Notes: generated by a model from the letters alone, not told the origin. Positions 7,824 to 15,433 are shown, numbered from the stretch's first letter. The stretch: DNA of 64,000 nt from Carboxydocella sporoproducens DSM 16521 (GCF_900167165.1 NZ_FUXM01000008.1:1-64000); one strand, 5' to 3'. A program made the numbers and translations.

Positions 7824-8397
7824 CATATTTCCTCCTCGCTATGGCCAGCCCATGGGCTGGCGGTAATTTTTCCCAGCACAACAACTCCCAACCGCTACCT
7901 TCTACCAGCTCATAAATAGCCTGAATGGTTAGCCGTTCAGAAAGGGGCGGCCCCCATTCCATAGGCTGGGGCAACCACTCAACAATAGCCAGCCAACCAG
8001 CAGTAGTCATTACAGCAGCTAACTGCTGTAAAAATTCTACCGGTTTCTCTATCTCATGCAGTACATTGGCCAGGAAAACCCCATCAGCTGGCTGTGGGAG
8101 GAGCAGATTTACCCCATCTGTCTGTACATATTCCACATTGAGCAAGCCTGCCTGATCACATCTCTCACGGGTCGCTGCCAGCATTTCCGGAGCCACATCT
8201 ACTGCAAGAACTTTTCCATTCAAACCAACCTGTCGGGCCAGTGGTTCAGTAAAATAACCACTGCCACAGCCAAAATCAACAATAACCTGACCTGGCAGCA
8301 GCGGAAGTTTGCTGATTACCAGTTCCGGGGGTAAAATTTGCCGTCGTACCGGACTATCCAGCTTGGCCATTTGTTTTGGGTCAAAGCGATGGGTCAT
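7816..8397 (-). CDS. Class I SAM-dependent methyltransferase
   Basis: A 193-residue methyltransferase with the SAM-binding loop VDFGCGSGYFTEPLA (about residues 40-54), an acidic residue at the end of strand 2 (LAVDVAPEML) and motif DGVFLANVLHEIEKP. The fold is UbiE/ArsM-like, but the sequence lacks the three Cys residues expected of an arsenite methyltransferase, so the substrate is unknown. It lies between a small coiled-coil gene (3 bp away) and the DUF302 gene (overlap). Confidence 0.85.
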   Translation of the reverse strand: MTHRFDPKQMAKLDSPVRRQILPPELVISKLPLLPGQVIVDFGCGSGYFTEPLARQVGLNGKVLAVDVAPEMLAATRERCDQAGLLNVEYVQTDGVNLLLPQPADGVFLANVLHEIEKPVEFLQQLAAVMTTAGWLAIVEWLPQPMEWGPPLSERLTIQAIYELVEGSGWELLCWEKLPPAHGLAIARRKYDD

Positions 8398-8400
8398 GCT

Positions 8401-8556
8401 CTATCTCTCCCTTTTTAGCTCTTCCAGCCTTTCCTCCAGCTCTTCCAGTTCTTGTACCATGGCAGGACGCAGAGAATGGGCTGGCCAGCGCTTCTTAAGG
8501 TCAGCTATTCGGGCTTCCAGTTCCTTTATCTCCTGTTCAGCATTATTAGTTTTCAT
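8401..8556 (-). CDS. Small coiled-coil protein with RWPAHSLRPAM motif
   Basis: A 51-residue, Glu/Lys/Arg-rich, almost entirely helical protein. The central RWPAHSLRPAM element between two heptad-like helices is a pattern I recall from short conserved hypothetical proteins of anaerobic Clostridia, sometimes mislabelled histidine kinase. ATG 8556 follows AGGGGG at good spacing; longer frames upstream would overlap the zinc-ribbon gene and are not believable. Function unknown; it lies three bases before the methyltransferase gene. Confidence 0.72.
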   Translation of the reverse strand: MKTNNAEQEIKELEARIADLKKRWPAHSLRPAMVQELEELEERLEELKRER

Positions 8557-8653
8557 ATAACCACCCCCTATTATGTAGGGCCGCTTAGAAAGAACGGCGG
8601 GTTTGAACCCGCCGCCTCCCTGCTGGAGAACCACCGGTTCTCCTGGTTTAACC

Positions 8654-8854
8654 TCAACTGAATCCGCCAAAACCGCAGGAAGAGGAAGAAGAACAGGAGC
8701 CGCTGCCGCCTTTAACAGCAAAGCCAAAACTACCAAACAGCTGTTTCACATGTCCGCCACATTCAGGACAGCGAACTTTATCCTTTTCCTGCAGAGGAAC
8801 CAGTTTGGTAAATTTATGTCCACATTCCAGGCATTGAAAATCATAGTTTGGCAT
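8654..8854 (-). CDS. FmdB-type zinc ribbon protein
   Basis: A 66-residue protein starting PNYDFQCLECGHKF with a second pair CPECGG, the CX2C...CX2C zinc ribbon of the FmdB/CxxC_CxxC_SSSS family. The C terminus is Ser/Gly/Cys-rich (GSCSSSSSCGFGGFS), also typical for the family. FmdB proteins are proposed regulators of formamidase-type operons, but most have no proven role. GGAGG eight bases before ATG 8854 sets the start. A sigma-A-type promoter at 8881-8909 precedes it, so it is the first gene of the operon running down to the candidate selenoprotein. Confidence 0.88.
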   Translation of the reverse strand: MPNYDFQCLECGHKFTKLVPLQEKDKVRCPECGGHVKQLFGSFGFAVKGGSGSCSSSSSCGFGGFS

Positions 8855-8880
8855 AGGTATCACCTCCAAGTCTTACTTTA

Positions 8881-8909
8881 ATTATACTAATCATCTCTTT
8901 CGCCGTCAA
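8881..8909 (-). promoter_or_regulatory. Sigma-A promoter for the fmdB-like operon
   Basis: On the minus strand TTGACG (8904-8909), a 17-bp spacer and TATAAT (8881-8886) make a near-consensus promoter about 27 bp upstream of the zinc-ribbon start codon. Confidence 0.75.
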
Positions 8910-8930
8910 TAAATACCTATGCCCCGTATC

Positions 8931-9140
8931 TCACATTTGTGCCAATCTGGCTTCAATAGCTTTCACCAGCTCCCGCAAACGGTTAACTTCTTCCTCATAT
9001 TTCCTTACAGTACCACCGGACACGTGGAGACCGGTTTGAGAAAGAACAAACATCCGTTCTTCTTCCACTTCTTCCAGTTCCTCTTTGGCTTTAGCCAGCC
9101 GCTCCAGCAGTTCCTCTTTGCTCAGTTTTTCCCATTCCAT
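8931..9140 (-). CDS. Conserved small coiled-coil protein
   Basis: A 69-residue protein made of two charged helices (WEKLSKEELLERLAKAKEEL and VRKYEEEVNRLRELVKAIEA) joined by FVLSQTGLHVSGGT. The arrangement is a helical hairpin. I recall similar short proteins (MFVLxQTGxHxSGG) in Clostridia, with no assigned function. It follows the transporter gene at 9163 by 22 bp, with GGGAGATGG before ATG 9140, so it could be the last gene of the 13.7-9.2 kb operon. Confidence 0.65.
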   Translation of the reverse strand: MEWEKLSKEELLERLAKAKEELEEVEEERMFVLSQTGLHVSGGTVRKYEEEVNRLRELVKAIEARLAQM

Positions 9141-9162
9141 CTCCCATTACCTCCCATCTTGA

Positions 9163-10143
9163 TTATGCTGTCTGGGGCTTACCCAGCCATTGCCGTTTTT
9201 CCGCCATTTTGCCATACCAGGCAGCTCCCTGCACCTGCAGGATAAAGGCCAGGGTTACAATCAGGGCTGCCTTGGGACCAAAGGTAGTCACTGCTAATCC
9301 CAGGGAAAGAGACAGATTGCGCATTACCGTCCCATAGACCAGGGCTACTGCATCATTGCGTTTTAATAAGAGTTTGCCCACTACTGTACTGAGGAAGAAA
9401 TTCAACAGGTAAAAGACTGCCAGTACCGTTAGAGCCTGCCCAATCAGCCCGGGGTTTTCTACAATCATTTTTGCCTTCATGCTAATGGAAGAGAAAATGA
9501 CAAACAGCATAGCCCACACGCTGGCGCTGGGGAAAATGGGTTTAATTTTTTGCTGAAATTCCTGCTGAGTGTATTTTTTCATCAGCCAGCGATAGGTGAT
9601 ATTCCCCAGTAACATAGGCAAAAATACTACTAAAGCTATTGTAATGAAAGTCTGCTGGACATTAACGGGAATAAGTTTGCCTACCATCACCAGCAAGTAC
9701 CAGGGCGCCAGCAGGCTACCTAAAATCAAACTGATAGCAGTTATTTTCACCGCCGCCGCCACATTGCCTTTAAACAACATGGTCCAGGAAATGGTCATAC
9801 CGCTGGTGGGCAACAGGGAAGCCAGCACCAGGCCGGCAAACAGCAGCGGTTCATTGGTGAGCAGGGTTTTGCCAAGTATATATGCGATACCGGGAATTAC
9901 AATAAAGTTGAGCAGTAAACTGGTCACTAGCACCTGCCAGTGGGACAGGTCAAAAGCTTCTTTAATTTTAAAGCCGATCATGGTGGGATAGATCATTAAC
10001 ACCGTTGCCACCAGGATATATTTTTTCAAAAAGGAAGTATCCCACTGGTATCCTACCATAAACCCGATCAGTAAAACAATCGGTATAGCTAAAACCAGGT
10101 TTTTACCCGGCCAGTGGAAAATTTTTTTCAGCATAGTCATCAT
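9163..10143 (-). CDS. BASS-superfamily / arsenic-resistance-type transporter
   Basis: A 326-residue membrane protein with about ten helices, of the bile acid:sodium symporter superfamily that includes the ACR3 arsenite exporters. Family features seen: PTMIGFKIKEAFDL after helix 2, ASLLPTSGMTISW in the discontinuous helix 4 and a related segment VYGTVMRNLSLSLGLAV in helix 9. The Cys expected in helix 4 of true ACR3 is replaced (LLPTSG), so arsenite transport is uncertain. It overlaps the ASKHA gene by four bases (ATGA), which shows translational coupling. The neighbours suggest a role in the same redox process rather than bile acid transport. Confidence 0.78.
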   Translation of the reverse strand: MMTMLKKIFHWPGKNLVLAIPIVLLIGFMVGYQWDTSFLKKYILVATVLMIYPTMIGFKIKEAFDLSHWQVLVTSLLLNFIVIPGIAYILGKTLLTNEPLLFAGLVLASLLPTSGMTISWTMLFKGNVAAAVKITAISLILGSLLAPWYLLVMVGKLIPVNVQQTFITIALVVFLPMLLGNITYRWLMKKYTQQEFQQKIKPIFPSASVWAMLFVIFSSISMKAKMIVENPGLIGQALTVLAVFYLLNFFLSTVVGKLLLKRNDAVALVYGTVMRNLSLSLGLAVTTFGPKAALIVTLAFILQVQGAAWYGKMAEKRQWLGKPQTA

Positions 10144-12017
10144 CCTTTCACTGATGGAAACTGGGTCAGATCGGTATGGGGCAGGAACAAAGCTGAAACA
10201 TACTCGTCCATAAAGGTATTGCCGGCAGAAAGTTCAATATAGGTCATCATTTCTCCGATCTGCCGAGCACGATGCCAGGCAGAGACCGACAACAAGGCCA
10301 ATTGCGCCCCTTTCAAGGAAGTATTGCCGACATAAGCATACTTATCTCGTTCCACATCGGGCAACAAGCCGATTTCTACCGCTTCCGGAATGCTGAGATA
10401 ATGGCCAAAACCGCCGGCAATGAAGATACGGTCGATGGCCTCAAGCGGCAGGTCCACCGCCCTTAACAGGCTGCGCACTCCGGCATAAACGGCTCCTTTA
10501 GAGCGGATCAGGTTTTTGATATCGCTTTCAGTTATTACAATATCTTTGCCGCTGCCACTATCCTTGGCCCAGGCCAATACGTATTCCTTTTCTCCGTCCC
10601 GCTCTCTCAGCCGGTCAGTTTGGACCTGGTCGGTGAACTTGCCGGTACGGTCAATCAGACCGGCCCGGCGCAGCTGGCCCAGCAACTCGATTAAGCCTGA
10701 TCCGCAAATGCCAATCGGTTTGGCATCCTGCACCGTCTTGTACTCAATTTCTCCGGTAGAGGAGTCAATTTTCACCCGTTCGATGGCCCCTTCCATGGCC
10801 CGCATGCCAAAGGTGATACCGCCCCCTTCGAAAGCCGGACCGGCGGAACAGGCACAGGTCACCAGCCAGTCCCGATTGCCCAGCACCATTTCTCCATTGG
10901 TGCCGATGTCAATAAAAAGCGTGATTTCCTCCGCATCAGTCAAACGGGTAGCCAGTACCCCGGCAGTAATATCTCCCCCGACATAGGAAGCGACCGATGG
11001 AATCAAATAGACCATGCCCCGGGGATGAATTTTAACGCCGATCTCAGCGGCATCTACTGCCGCCACGCTGGATATAGTTGGAATGTAGGGTTCCAGACGA
11101 ATGTATTTGGGCGAAATGCCAAGAAACAATTGGGACATGGTAGTGTTGCCCGCTGCTACCAGACCATAGATATCTTCCCGATTGATCTGGGTTTCTTTTT
11201 CAATTTGCCGGATCAAATCATTAATCGTCTTGACAACTGCCTGCTGCAGTTCTGTTAGTCCGTCTTTGTTTTCCGTAGCGTGAATCATTCTACTGATCAC
11301 ATCATCGCCATACTGGGCCTGCAGGTTATATGTGCCAGCCCTGGCCACTGTTTGGCCGTTAGCCAGATTATGCAGGCTGACTACCACTGTAGTGGTGCCG
11401 ATATCCACCGCTAAACCAAAGCGTTCCTTGCCGGGGTTGTTTGGTTCCACCGCTATTACCTGCCAGCCGCAATCAGTAAGGGACATGATTACATCCACTT
11501 TCCACATCGCAGTCCGCAGATCTTCCGGCAAACGCTGCAGTAAACGCAAGGGCAAATGTACCGGCTGATATCCCTGTACGGCCAGAGCCGCCAGCAAACG
11601 CTGGCTGTCTACGGTGATATCATCTAAGGTTGGGGGAGTTAAATCCAGAGTTACTGTACGCAGTAAAGGTTCAAAGGGAAAATCCCCCAGATCAGGCTGT
11701 TCCAATTCTCCAATGAGTACCTGATGCCGGCGCAAACGGGAATCAGCCGGCACTTCTACTGTCACATCACTGATTGCAAAAGCTTGACACCCCAGGACCA
11801 TCCCCTGTTTCTGCTGGGCCGGTGAAAGATTGCGGGTACTGTCCACCCGCACCTCTCCTTCCTTTACCTGAACCAGACATTTGCCACAGGTCCCGGCCCC
11901 GCCACAGGTACTTTTAATACTGATTCCCGCCACCGCAGCTGCTTTCAGAAGACTGGTTCCCTGTTCCACTTCCACTGTTACCTGGTCGGGTAAAAATAAC
12001 ACCTTCACTTTGCTCAT
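10140..12017 (-). CDS. ASKHA-domain 2Fe-2S protein (RACo/RamA-like reductive activase)
   Basis: A protein of about 625 residues. The N-terminal domain binds a plant-type [2Fe-2S] cluster through STCGGAGTCGKCLVQV (residues about 37-52) with a further Cys at LGCQAF. The rest is an ASKHA ATPase domain (DUF4445): FGLAVDIGTTTVVVSL, LFIDIGTNGEMVLG and FIAGGFGHYL are the phosphate and adenosine motifs. Such proteins use ATP to drive electrons onto corrinoid cofactors (RACo, RamA) or other low-potential acceptors. No corrinoid protein gene is nearby, so the client is unknown. Two ATGs lie six bases apart (12023 and 12017); the second has the better Shine-Dalgarno spacing. Confidence 0.85.
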   Translation of the reverse strand: MSKVKVLFLPDQVTVEVEQGTSLLKAAAVAGISIKSTCGGAGTCGKCLVQVKEGEVRVDSTRNLSPAQQKQGMVLGCQAFAISDVTVEVPADSRLRRHQVLIGELEQPDLGDFPFEPLLRTVTLDLTPPTLDDITVDSQRLLAALAVQGYQPVHLPLRLLQRLPEDLRTAMWKVDVIMSLTDCGWQVIAVEPNNPGKERFGLAVDIGTTTVVVSLHNLANGQTVARAGTYNLQAQYGDDVISRMIHATENKDGLTELQQAVVKTINDLIRQIEKETQINREDIYGLVAAGNTTMSQLFLGISPKYIRLEPYIPTISSVAAVDAAEIGVKIHPRGMVYLIPSVASYVGGDITAGVLATRLTDAEEITLFIDIGTNGEMVLGNRDWLVTCACSAGPAFEGGGITFGMRAMEGAIERVKIDSSTGEIEYKTVQDAKPIGICGSGLIELLGQLRRAGLIDRTGKFTDQVQTDRLRERDGEKEYVLAWAKDSGSGKDIVITESDIKNLIRSKGAVYAGVRSLLRAVDLPLEAIDRIFIAGGFGHYLSIPEAVEIGLLPDVERDKYAYVGNTSLKGAQLALLSVSAWHRARQIGEMMTYIELSAGNTFMDEYVSALFLPHTDLTQFPSVKG

Positions 12018-12044
12018 CCTCATTCCTCTCCCTTCTATACTCTC

Positions 12045-12731
12045 TTAAGCGCCTTCCTTTTTTCCCATTCCCATCAATTTGGCCATCCGCAAGGGATGCC
12101 GCCGCAAACAGTATTCTAGTGAGACTTTTCCGTTAAGCATACTGGGCAAGAGGTGGCGGTTTTCCTTGATCAGAAAAGCGGCCAGGTGTGCTACAATTCC
12201 AAAAGCCAGCATACCAGTACCGATATTATGCAATGTTGCCAGCCACCACACAGTATCAGGACTCAAGTCCACTCCCGGCATGTTTTTGTAGACCTTCAAG
12301 GCACCAGTAATAATGATCAGGGCAAAACTTATGGCCATATAGCCATAAGCAACTCTCTGTTCTGCCAGGTATTTGTCATGCTCCGGTTCCGGTTGCCCGG
12401 TTAACATACATTTGATGATATGAATGGATTCCTTTAAATCACCTTGCCGGGGCAGGATATCGTATTCTTTGAGAATAATCATCAAAGCCAGATGATAGAA
12501 AGCTGCAAAAATCAATACCGCTGCCGCCCAGTAATGGATTTTCAAGGTCAGAGCAAAATTGGCCGACCATTGCAGACCAGGGATAGAAGCTATCCCATAG
12601 CGTTTTGCCATTGGCATCTGCATTATGCCACTAAAAAACAGAGTAAAGGTAGAAAGAGCCACCAGCCAGTGAATTATGCGCGTCGCCAGTTTGTGACGAA
12701 TAACTTTTCCTTCCTCATGCAAAATAGCCAT
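12045..12731 (-). CDS. Cytochrome b561-type (formate dehydrogenase gamma-like) membrane subunit
   Basis: A 228-residue di-heme b-type cytochrome with four main membrane helices. His in HKLATRIIHWLVALS and in TLKIHYWAAAV, AAFYHLALM, and LATLHNIGTGM...GIVAHLAAFL are candidate heme ligands. This matches the Fdh gamma/Ni-Fe hydrogenase cytochrome b group, which passes electrons between quinone and an outward-facing Fe-S subunit. It lies one base after the Tat-exported ferredoxin-like gene at 12733-13716, its likely partner. No catalytic dehydrogenase gene is in the operon, so the electron donor or acceptor must lie elsewhere. Confidence 0.85.
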   Translation of the reverse strand: MAILHEEGKVIRHKLATRIIHWLVALSTFTLFFSGIMQMPMAKRYGIASIPGLQWSANFALTLKIHYWAAAVLIFAAFYHLALMIILKEYDILPRQGDLKESIHIIKCMLTGQPEPEHDKYLAEQRVAYGYMAISFALIIITGALKVYKNMPGVDLSPDTVWWLATLHNIGTGMLAFGIVAHLAAFLIKENRHLLPSMLNGKVSLEYCLRRHPLRMAKLMGMGKKEGA

Positions 12732-12732
12732 T

Positions 12733-13716
12733 TTATTTCCCCTCCCTGGTTAAGGTTTTGTAGGCGGTAATACCGGCCGCTACCAAACCGGCCACAGGAG
12801 CAATAGCTATACTGGTCATAGCCTCTTTCGGATCATCGGAAGCATTTTTCACTTTTACCGGCATTGCAGGTTTGCCGGGTTTTTCGGGATCGGCCACCCC
12901 TTGTTCAATCAGGGCTTTATTGATTTCTTCAAAAGGTACGGCAGATACATAGAAAGTGGAAGTACCTCCGTTTTCCTTTTCACCATAGATGTAACCGCCA
13001 ATTTCTTCAGCCCGTTGATGAGCCAATTTCCGCATTTCTTCCTTGGGCCCGAAACTGATAGCTCCGTGCGGGCAGGCTTCCACGCAGGCAGGCTGTTTGC
13101 CTTCTTTCACCCGGTCCAGGCAAAGATCACACTTATACATGACCCCGCCTCCAATTAGACCGGGCAGTACTTTCATATAAATCCCCACTCCGCCTTGCCG
13201 CTGAGGAATATGCCAGGGACAAACAGCCTGACACTTGGCACCGCCAAAGCAACCATTTTCATCAATCACTACCGCTCCTTCAGGGGTTTTGTTATTGACA
13301 CCGAAGGGGCAGAGATTAGCACAGGGCGGGTTATCGCAATGCATACAGCGCCGCGGAATGCTAATCTCTACATCCTGTCCTTGATGTTTAACTTTTACTT
13401 TTTGAATATAAGTCCAGTTATAAGGAGTTAAACGATTTTTAATACTTCTCTTTTTGGACCAGTCCTCAAATTTTCCGGTCGGCCAGTTTACCGGAATAGG
13501 GCCTTTCGGCTCAGGGAATTTATGCTGGTTCGCATTCCGGCAGGCGTCTACACAAACACCGCAACCGGTGCATTTAGTCAAATCTATGACAGTGCCATAA
13601 CCCTGTTCTCCGCTCGCAGCATTGGCCTGCTGGGGGCCCTGACTCAAAATCATGGCTCCCGCCACGCCGGCAGTCAGGCTTCTTTTCAGGAATTCTCGTC
13701 TCGATACTTTCACCAA
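12733..13716 (-). CDS. Tat-exported four-cluster ferredoxin-like protein with C-terminal anchor (HybA/FdhB-like)
   Basis: A 327-residue protein that begins with a twin-arginine signal (SRREFLKRSL then a hydrophobic region ending near QANAA). It has the four Cys groups of HybA/FdhB-type subunits: CTGCGVCVDAC, CMHCDNPPCANLCP, a variant third group with CFGGAKCQAVCP, and CDLCLDR...CVEACP. A C-terminal hydrophobic helix (SIAIAPVAGLVAAGITA) probably anchors it in the membrane from outside. It is first in the operon with the cytochrome b, ASKHA and BASS genes, behind a consensus sigma-A promoter and a TACCC-N5-GGGTA palindrome. Confidence 0.87.
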   Translation of the reverse strand: MVKVSRREFLKRSLTAGVAGAMILSQGPQQANAASGEQGYGTVIDLTKCTGCGVCVDACRNANQHKFPEPKGPIPVNWPTGKFEDWSKKRSIKNRLTPYNWTYIQKVKVKHQGQDVEISIPRRCMHCDNPPCANLCPFGVNNKTPEGAVVIDENGCFGGAKCQAVCPWHIPQRQGGVGIYMKVLPGLIGGGVMYKCDLCLDRVKEGKQPACVEACPHGAISFGPKEEMRKLAHQRAEEIGGYIYGEKENGGTSTFYVSAVPFEEINKALIEQGVADPEKPGKPAMPVKVKNASDDPKEAMTSIAIAPVAGLVAAGITAYKTLTREGK

Positions 13717-13734
13717 AATCTACCTCCTTTTCGT

Positions 13735-13753
13735 TATACCCTTACTGGGTATA
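13735..13753. promoter_or_regulatory. CsoR/CstR-type operator, best copy
   Basis: TATACCC-N5-GGGTATA, a perfect 7-bp-arm palindrome, sits in the leader between the promoter at 13771-13799 and the start codon of the ferredoxin-like gene. A repressor bound here would block transcription. Four more copies are at 19545, 20133, 22383 and 24835. Confidence 0.75.
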
Positions 13754-13770
13754 TGTATTTGTCGTAGTTT

Positions 13771-13799
13771 ATTATATTCAACTCTTTTATCTATGTCAA
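13771..13799 (-). promoter_or_regulatory. Consensus sigma-A promoter of the Fe-S/cytochrome/ASKHA operon
   Basis: TTGACA (13794-13799), a 17-bp spacer and TATAAT (13771-13776) on the minus strand: a full consensus match, about 55 bp upstream of the start codon at 13716. Confidence 0.88.
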
Positions 13800-13842
13800 T
13801 ACTTTTTGTATTTGTGATGGAAATAATTAACGTCAAACAAAA

Positions 13843-13864
13843 AACAGGTGCCAGCGCACCTGTT
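13843..13864 (-). terminator. Intrinsic terminator after the 106-aa gene
   Basis: AACAGGTG and CACCTGTT arms with a six-base loop, followed on the minus strand by a T-rich tract (TTTTGTTTG), directly after the stop of the gene at 13870. Confidence 0.8.
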
Positions 13865-13869
13865 TGCCA

Positions 13870-14190
13870 TCAACCAAGGGGTTCCCCTTCACTCAATATA
13901 TCCTTTACTATTTCCCGTAACACACTGCGGACAGCCGGGCTTTTCAATAATTCCGGCAAATTGGCTCGCAGCCAGCTGCGAATGCGGGTCTGTTGTTCCG
14001 GTTTGCTGATATATTCTTCCGCTATTTTGCTCAACTGCTGTCTACCTTCCGGACTGTTCAAATATTGCTCAATGGCTTCTGTGATTTCAGGCAATGAAGG
14101 CGTGGGAGCAGGAGTGGGGTGCGGACAGACTGGCTGCTGATTGGGTTGTTTGTAACAGCAATATAGCCAATAATAGGGCCAGTAAAACAT
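13870..14190 (-). CDS. Hypothetical protein, Pro/aromatic N terminus and helical C terminus
   Basis: 106 residues, family not recognised. The N terminus is unusual: FYWPYYWLYCCYKQ followed by a Pro-rich linker (PHPTPAPTPSLPE); the remaining 70 residues look like a compact helical domain. The start ATG 14190 lies after GGGAGG, but that site falls inside a strong hairpin (14200-14252), which may limit translation. It follows the NapH-like gene by 74 bp and ends at its own terminator, so it may belong to the sigma-54-controlled unit. Three aromatic/Cys residues close together might bind a metal or contact the membrane; this is a guess. Confidence 0.55.
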   Translation of the reverse strand: MFYWPYYWLYCCYKQPNQQPVCPHPTPAPTPSLPEITEAIEQYLNSPEGRQQLSKIAEEYISKPEQQTRIRSWLRANLPELLKSPAVRSVLREIVKDILSEGEPLG

Positions 14191-14199
14191 AAAAATATA

Positions 14200-14252
14200 C
14201 CTCCCGCAGGGTAGGAGTTTTAATTCATCTTATGCTCTACCCCTGCGAGAGG
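14200..14252 (-). promoter_or_regulatory. Long leader hairpin covering the ribosome-binding site of the 106-aa gene
   Basis: Arms 14200-14217 and 14235-14252 pair over about 17 bases with one or two interruptions and a 17-base loop. The Shine-Dalgarno GGGAGG of the gene at 13870-14190 lies within the stem. No T-run follows, so it does not look like a terminator for the upstream gene. Confidence 0.5.
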
Positions 14253-14264
14253 AACTACTAAATT

Positions 14265-15350
14265 TTATTTTTCCTTCAATTTTTCAGCAATATAGGCTCT
14301 CAGGTAATCCATATCTTTGCCTTTTTCCGCCATTACTTCCTTTAGATGCTCGCCGGTCTCCGCCTCGGATAACCCCAATTCCCTTGCTAACTGATTTTTA
14401 TCCAGTCCGAAAGCCCGGGCAACGTCTTCCAGTGTCATCCACCCTTTAATCTGAGCCGGATCATTAATTTGTTCTATTTCGGCAGCAACCGGAGTAGACT
14501 GCCATATCCCTGTCACCTGTGTAATCAGGGGTGGCAGGAAAAAAGCCAATAACCCCAGCACCAGAAATAAACCCTTGCTCTTTATGGTCAGTGTCTCCGG
14601 TACAGGACAGGCATCTACACATTTCAGACAGCTGACACAGGATGAATCTGTTATTTTTTCCCGTTCAGTTATTTTTACCGCTGTCGGACAAACCCGATCA
14701 CAGCGATGGCAACTAATACAGGTCTCAGCCTTACGACCGGGTCGTAATGAACCCAGTTTGTTAAATAATCCCACCAGACCGCCCAGGGGGCACAGATAGC
14801 GGCACCAAAAGCGTGATATGGCCATACTGCCAGCTATAAACAGGCCAATTACCAGCACAGGTATATAATCCTCAAACTTGAAGTGAAAGAAGGCTTTGTA
14901 GGGATCGTAACTTTCAAAAACCAGTTCATTTGCGTAGTAGGTAGCAACCACAATTATTACCAACATCAGGTAACGTCCATAACTGAAAATATGATCCAGG
15001 TTTCTCCCGAGTTCCAGCTGCCGCCCAAATATTTTTTTGCTTGCCCAGGCAAAGAAATCCTGTAATGCTCCCAGCGGACAGAGCCAGCCGCAAAAAAAGC
15101 TACCGGCCAGGAAAGCAGATAAAACCAGGCCACCAAATAAAATCAGATTTGACCAGTTGGTTTTTTCTATAAAGGTGCCGCTGACTGCCAGTGTTGCAGC
15201 TGTTTCCACCGCCCCAAAAGGGCAAAACGAATCAAGGGGGGCCGCTCCCTTTGGTCCACCTCCTACTAACTGGTGCCTAAGGCCCAGCCAGGCTGCCAAA
15301 ACTACCATGCTCGTGAGAATCAGTCTGCGCCATAATTGTGTTTTCTGCAT
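14265..15350 (-). CDS. NapH/CcoG-like membrane protein with two 4Fe-4S clusters
   Basis: A 361-residue polytopic membrane protein. Three CP-type Cys motifs, FCPFGAVET, FFCGWLCPLGALQD and FWCRYLCPLGGL, lie at the ends of membrane helices, as in NapH/NosR/RdxA-like proteins. Two ferredoxin clusters follow (CISCHRCDRVCP and CVSCLKCVDACP), then another hydrophobic segment. The last 85 residues form a charged helical domain (DVARAFGLDKNQLARELGLS) that is not part of NapH. Such proteins pass electrons across the membrane. The gene stands alone behind a clear sigma-54 promoter and next to a sigma-54 activator/sensor pair, so it is the probable target of that pair. Confidence 0.83.
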   Translation of the reverse strand: MQKTQLWRRLILTSMVVLAAWLGLRHQLVGGGPKGAAPLDSFCPFGAVETAATLAVSGTFIEKTNWSNLILFGGLVLSAFLAGSFFCGWLCPLGALQDFFAWASKKIFGRQLELGRNLDHIFSYGRYLMLVIIVVATYYANELVFESYDPYKAFFHFKFEDYIPVLVIGLFIAGSMAISRFWCRYLCPLGGLVGLFNKLGSLRPGRKAETCISCHRCDRVCPTAVKITEREKITDSSCVSCLKCVDACPVPETLTIKSKGLFLVLGLLAFFLPPLITQVTGIWQSTPVAAEIEQINDPAQIKGWMTLEDVARAFGLDKNQLARELGLSEAETGEHLKEVMAEKGKDMDYLRAYIAEKLKEK

Positions 15351-15375
15351 TCAAACCACCTCCACCAGAATATAA

Positions 15376-15391
15376 GGCAAAAACCGTGCCA
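15376..15391 (-). promoter_or_regulatory. Sigma-54 (-24/-12) promoter
   Basis: On the minus strand TGGCACG-N4-TTGC matches the sigma-54 consensus at every conserved base. It lies about 25 bp upstream of the start codon of the NapH-like gene, with GGAGG and ATG in register downstream. The neighbouring gene at 15447-16760 encodes a GAFTGA-containing activator. Confidence 0.88.
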
Positions 15392-15396
15392 AACAA

Positions 15397-15420
15397 AAAA
15401 CCGCCAACAAAGGCGGTTTT
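15397..15420 (-). terminator. Intrinsic terminator after the response regulator gene
   Basis: AAAACCGCC and GGCGGTTTT with a six-base loop, followed on the minus strand by TTTTTTG. It ends the rex-to-regulator operon just before the sigma-54 promoter of the next gene. Confidence 0.85.
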
Positions 15421-15433
15421 AGTGGATTTAAAT

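Noticed and set aside
8570-8585. CCCTA-N5-TAGGG before the 51-aa coiled-coil gene as another CsoR-type site
   Set aside because: The half-sites are in the opposite order (CCCTA...TAGGG, not TACCC...GGGTA), and there is no promoter next to it.
8640-8660. TGA at the end of the fmdB-like gene as a third Sec codon
   Set aside because: A TAA follows one codon later and no hairpin lies in the right distance; TGA is the normal stop.
8913-8929. ATACCTATGCCCCGTAT as a sixth CsoR-type operator
   Set aside because: Three mismatches to ATACCC-N5-GGGTAT and located upstream of -35 instead of downstream of -10.
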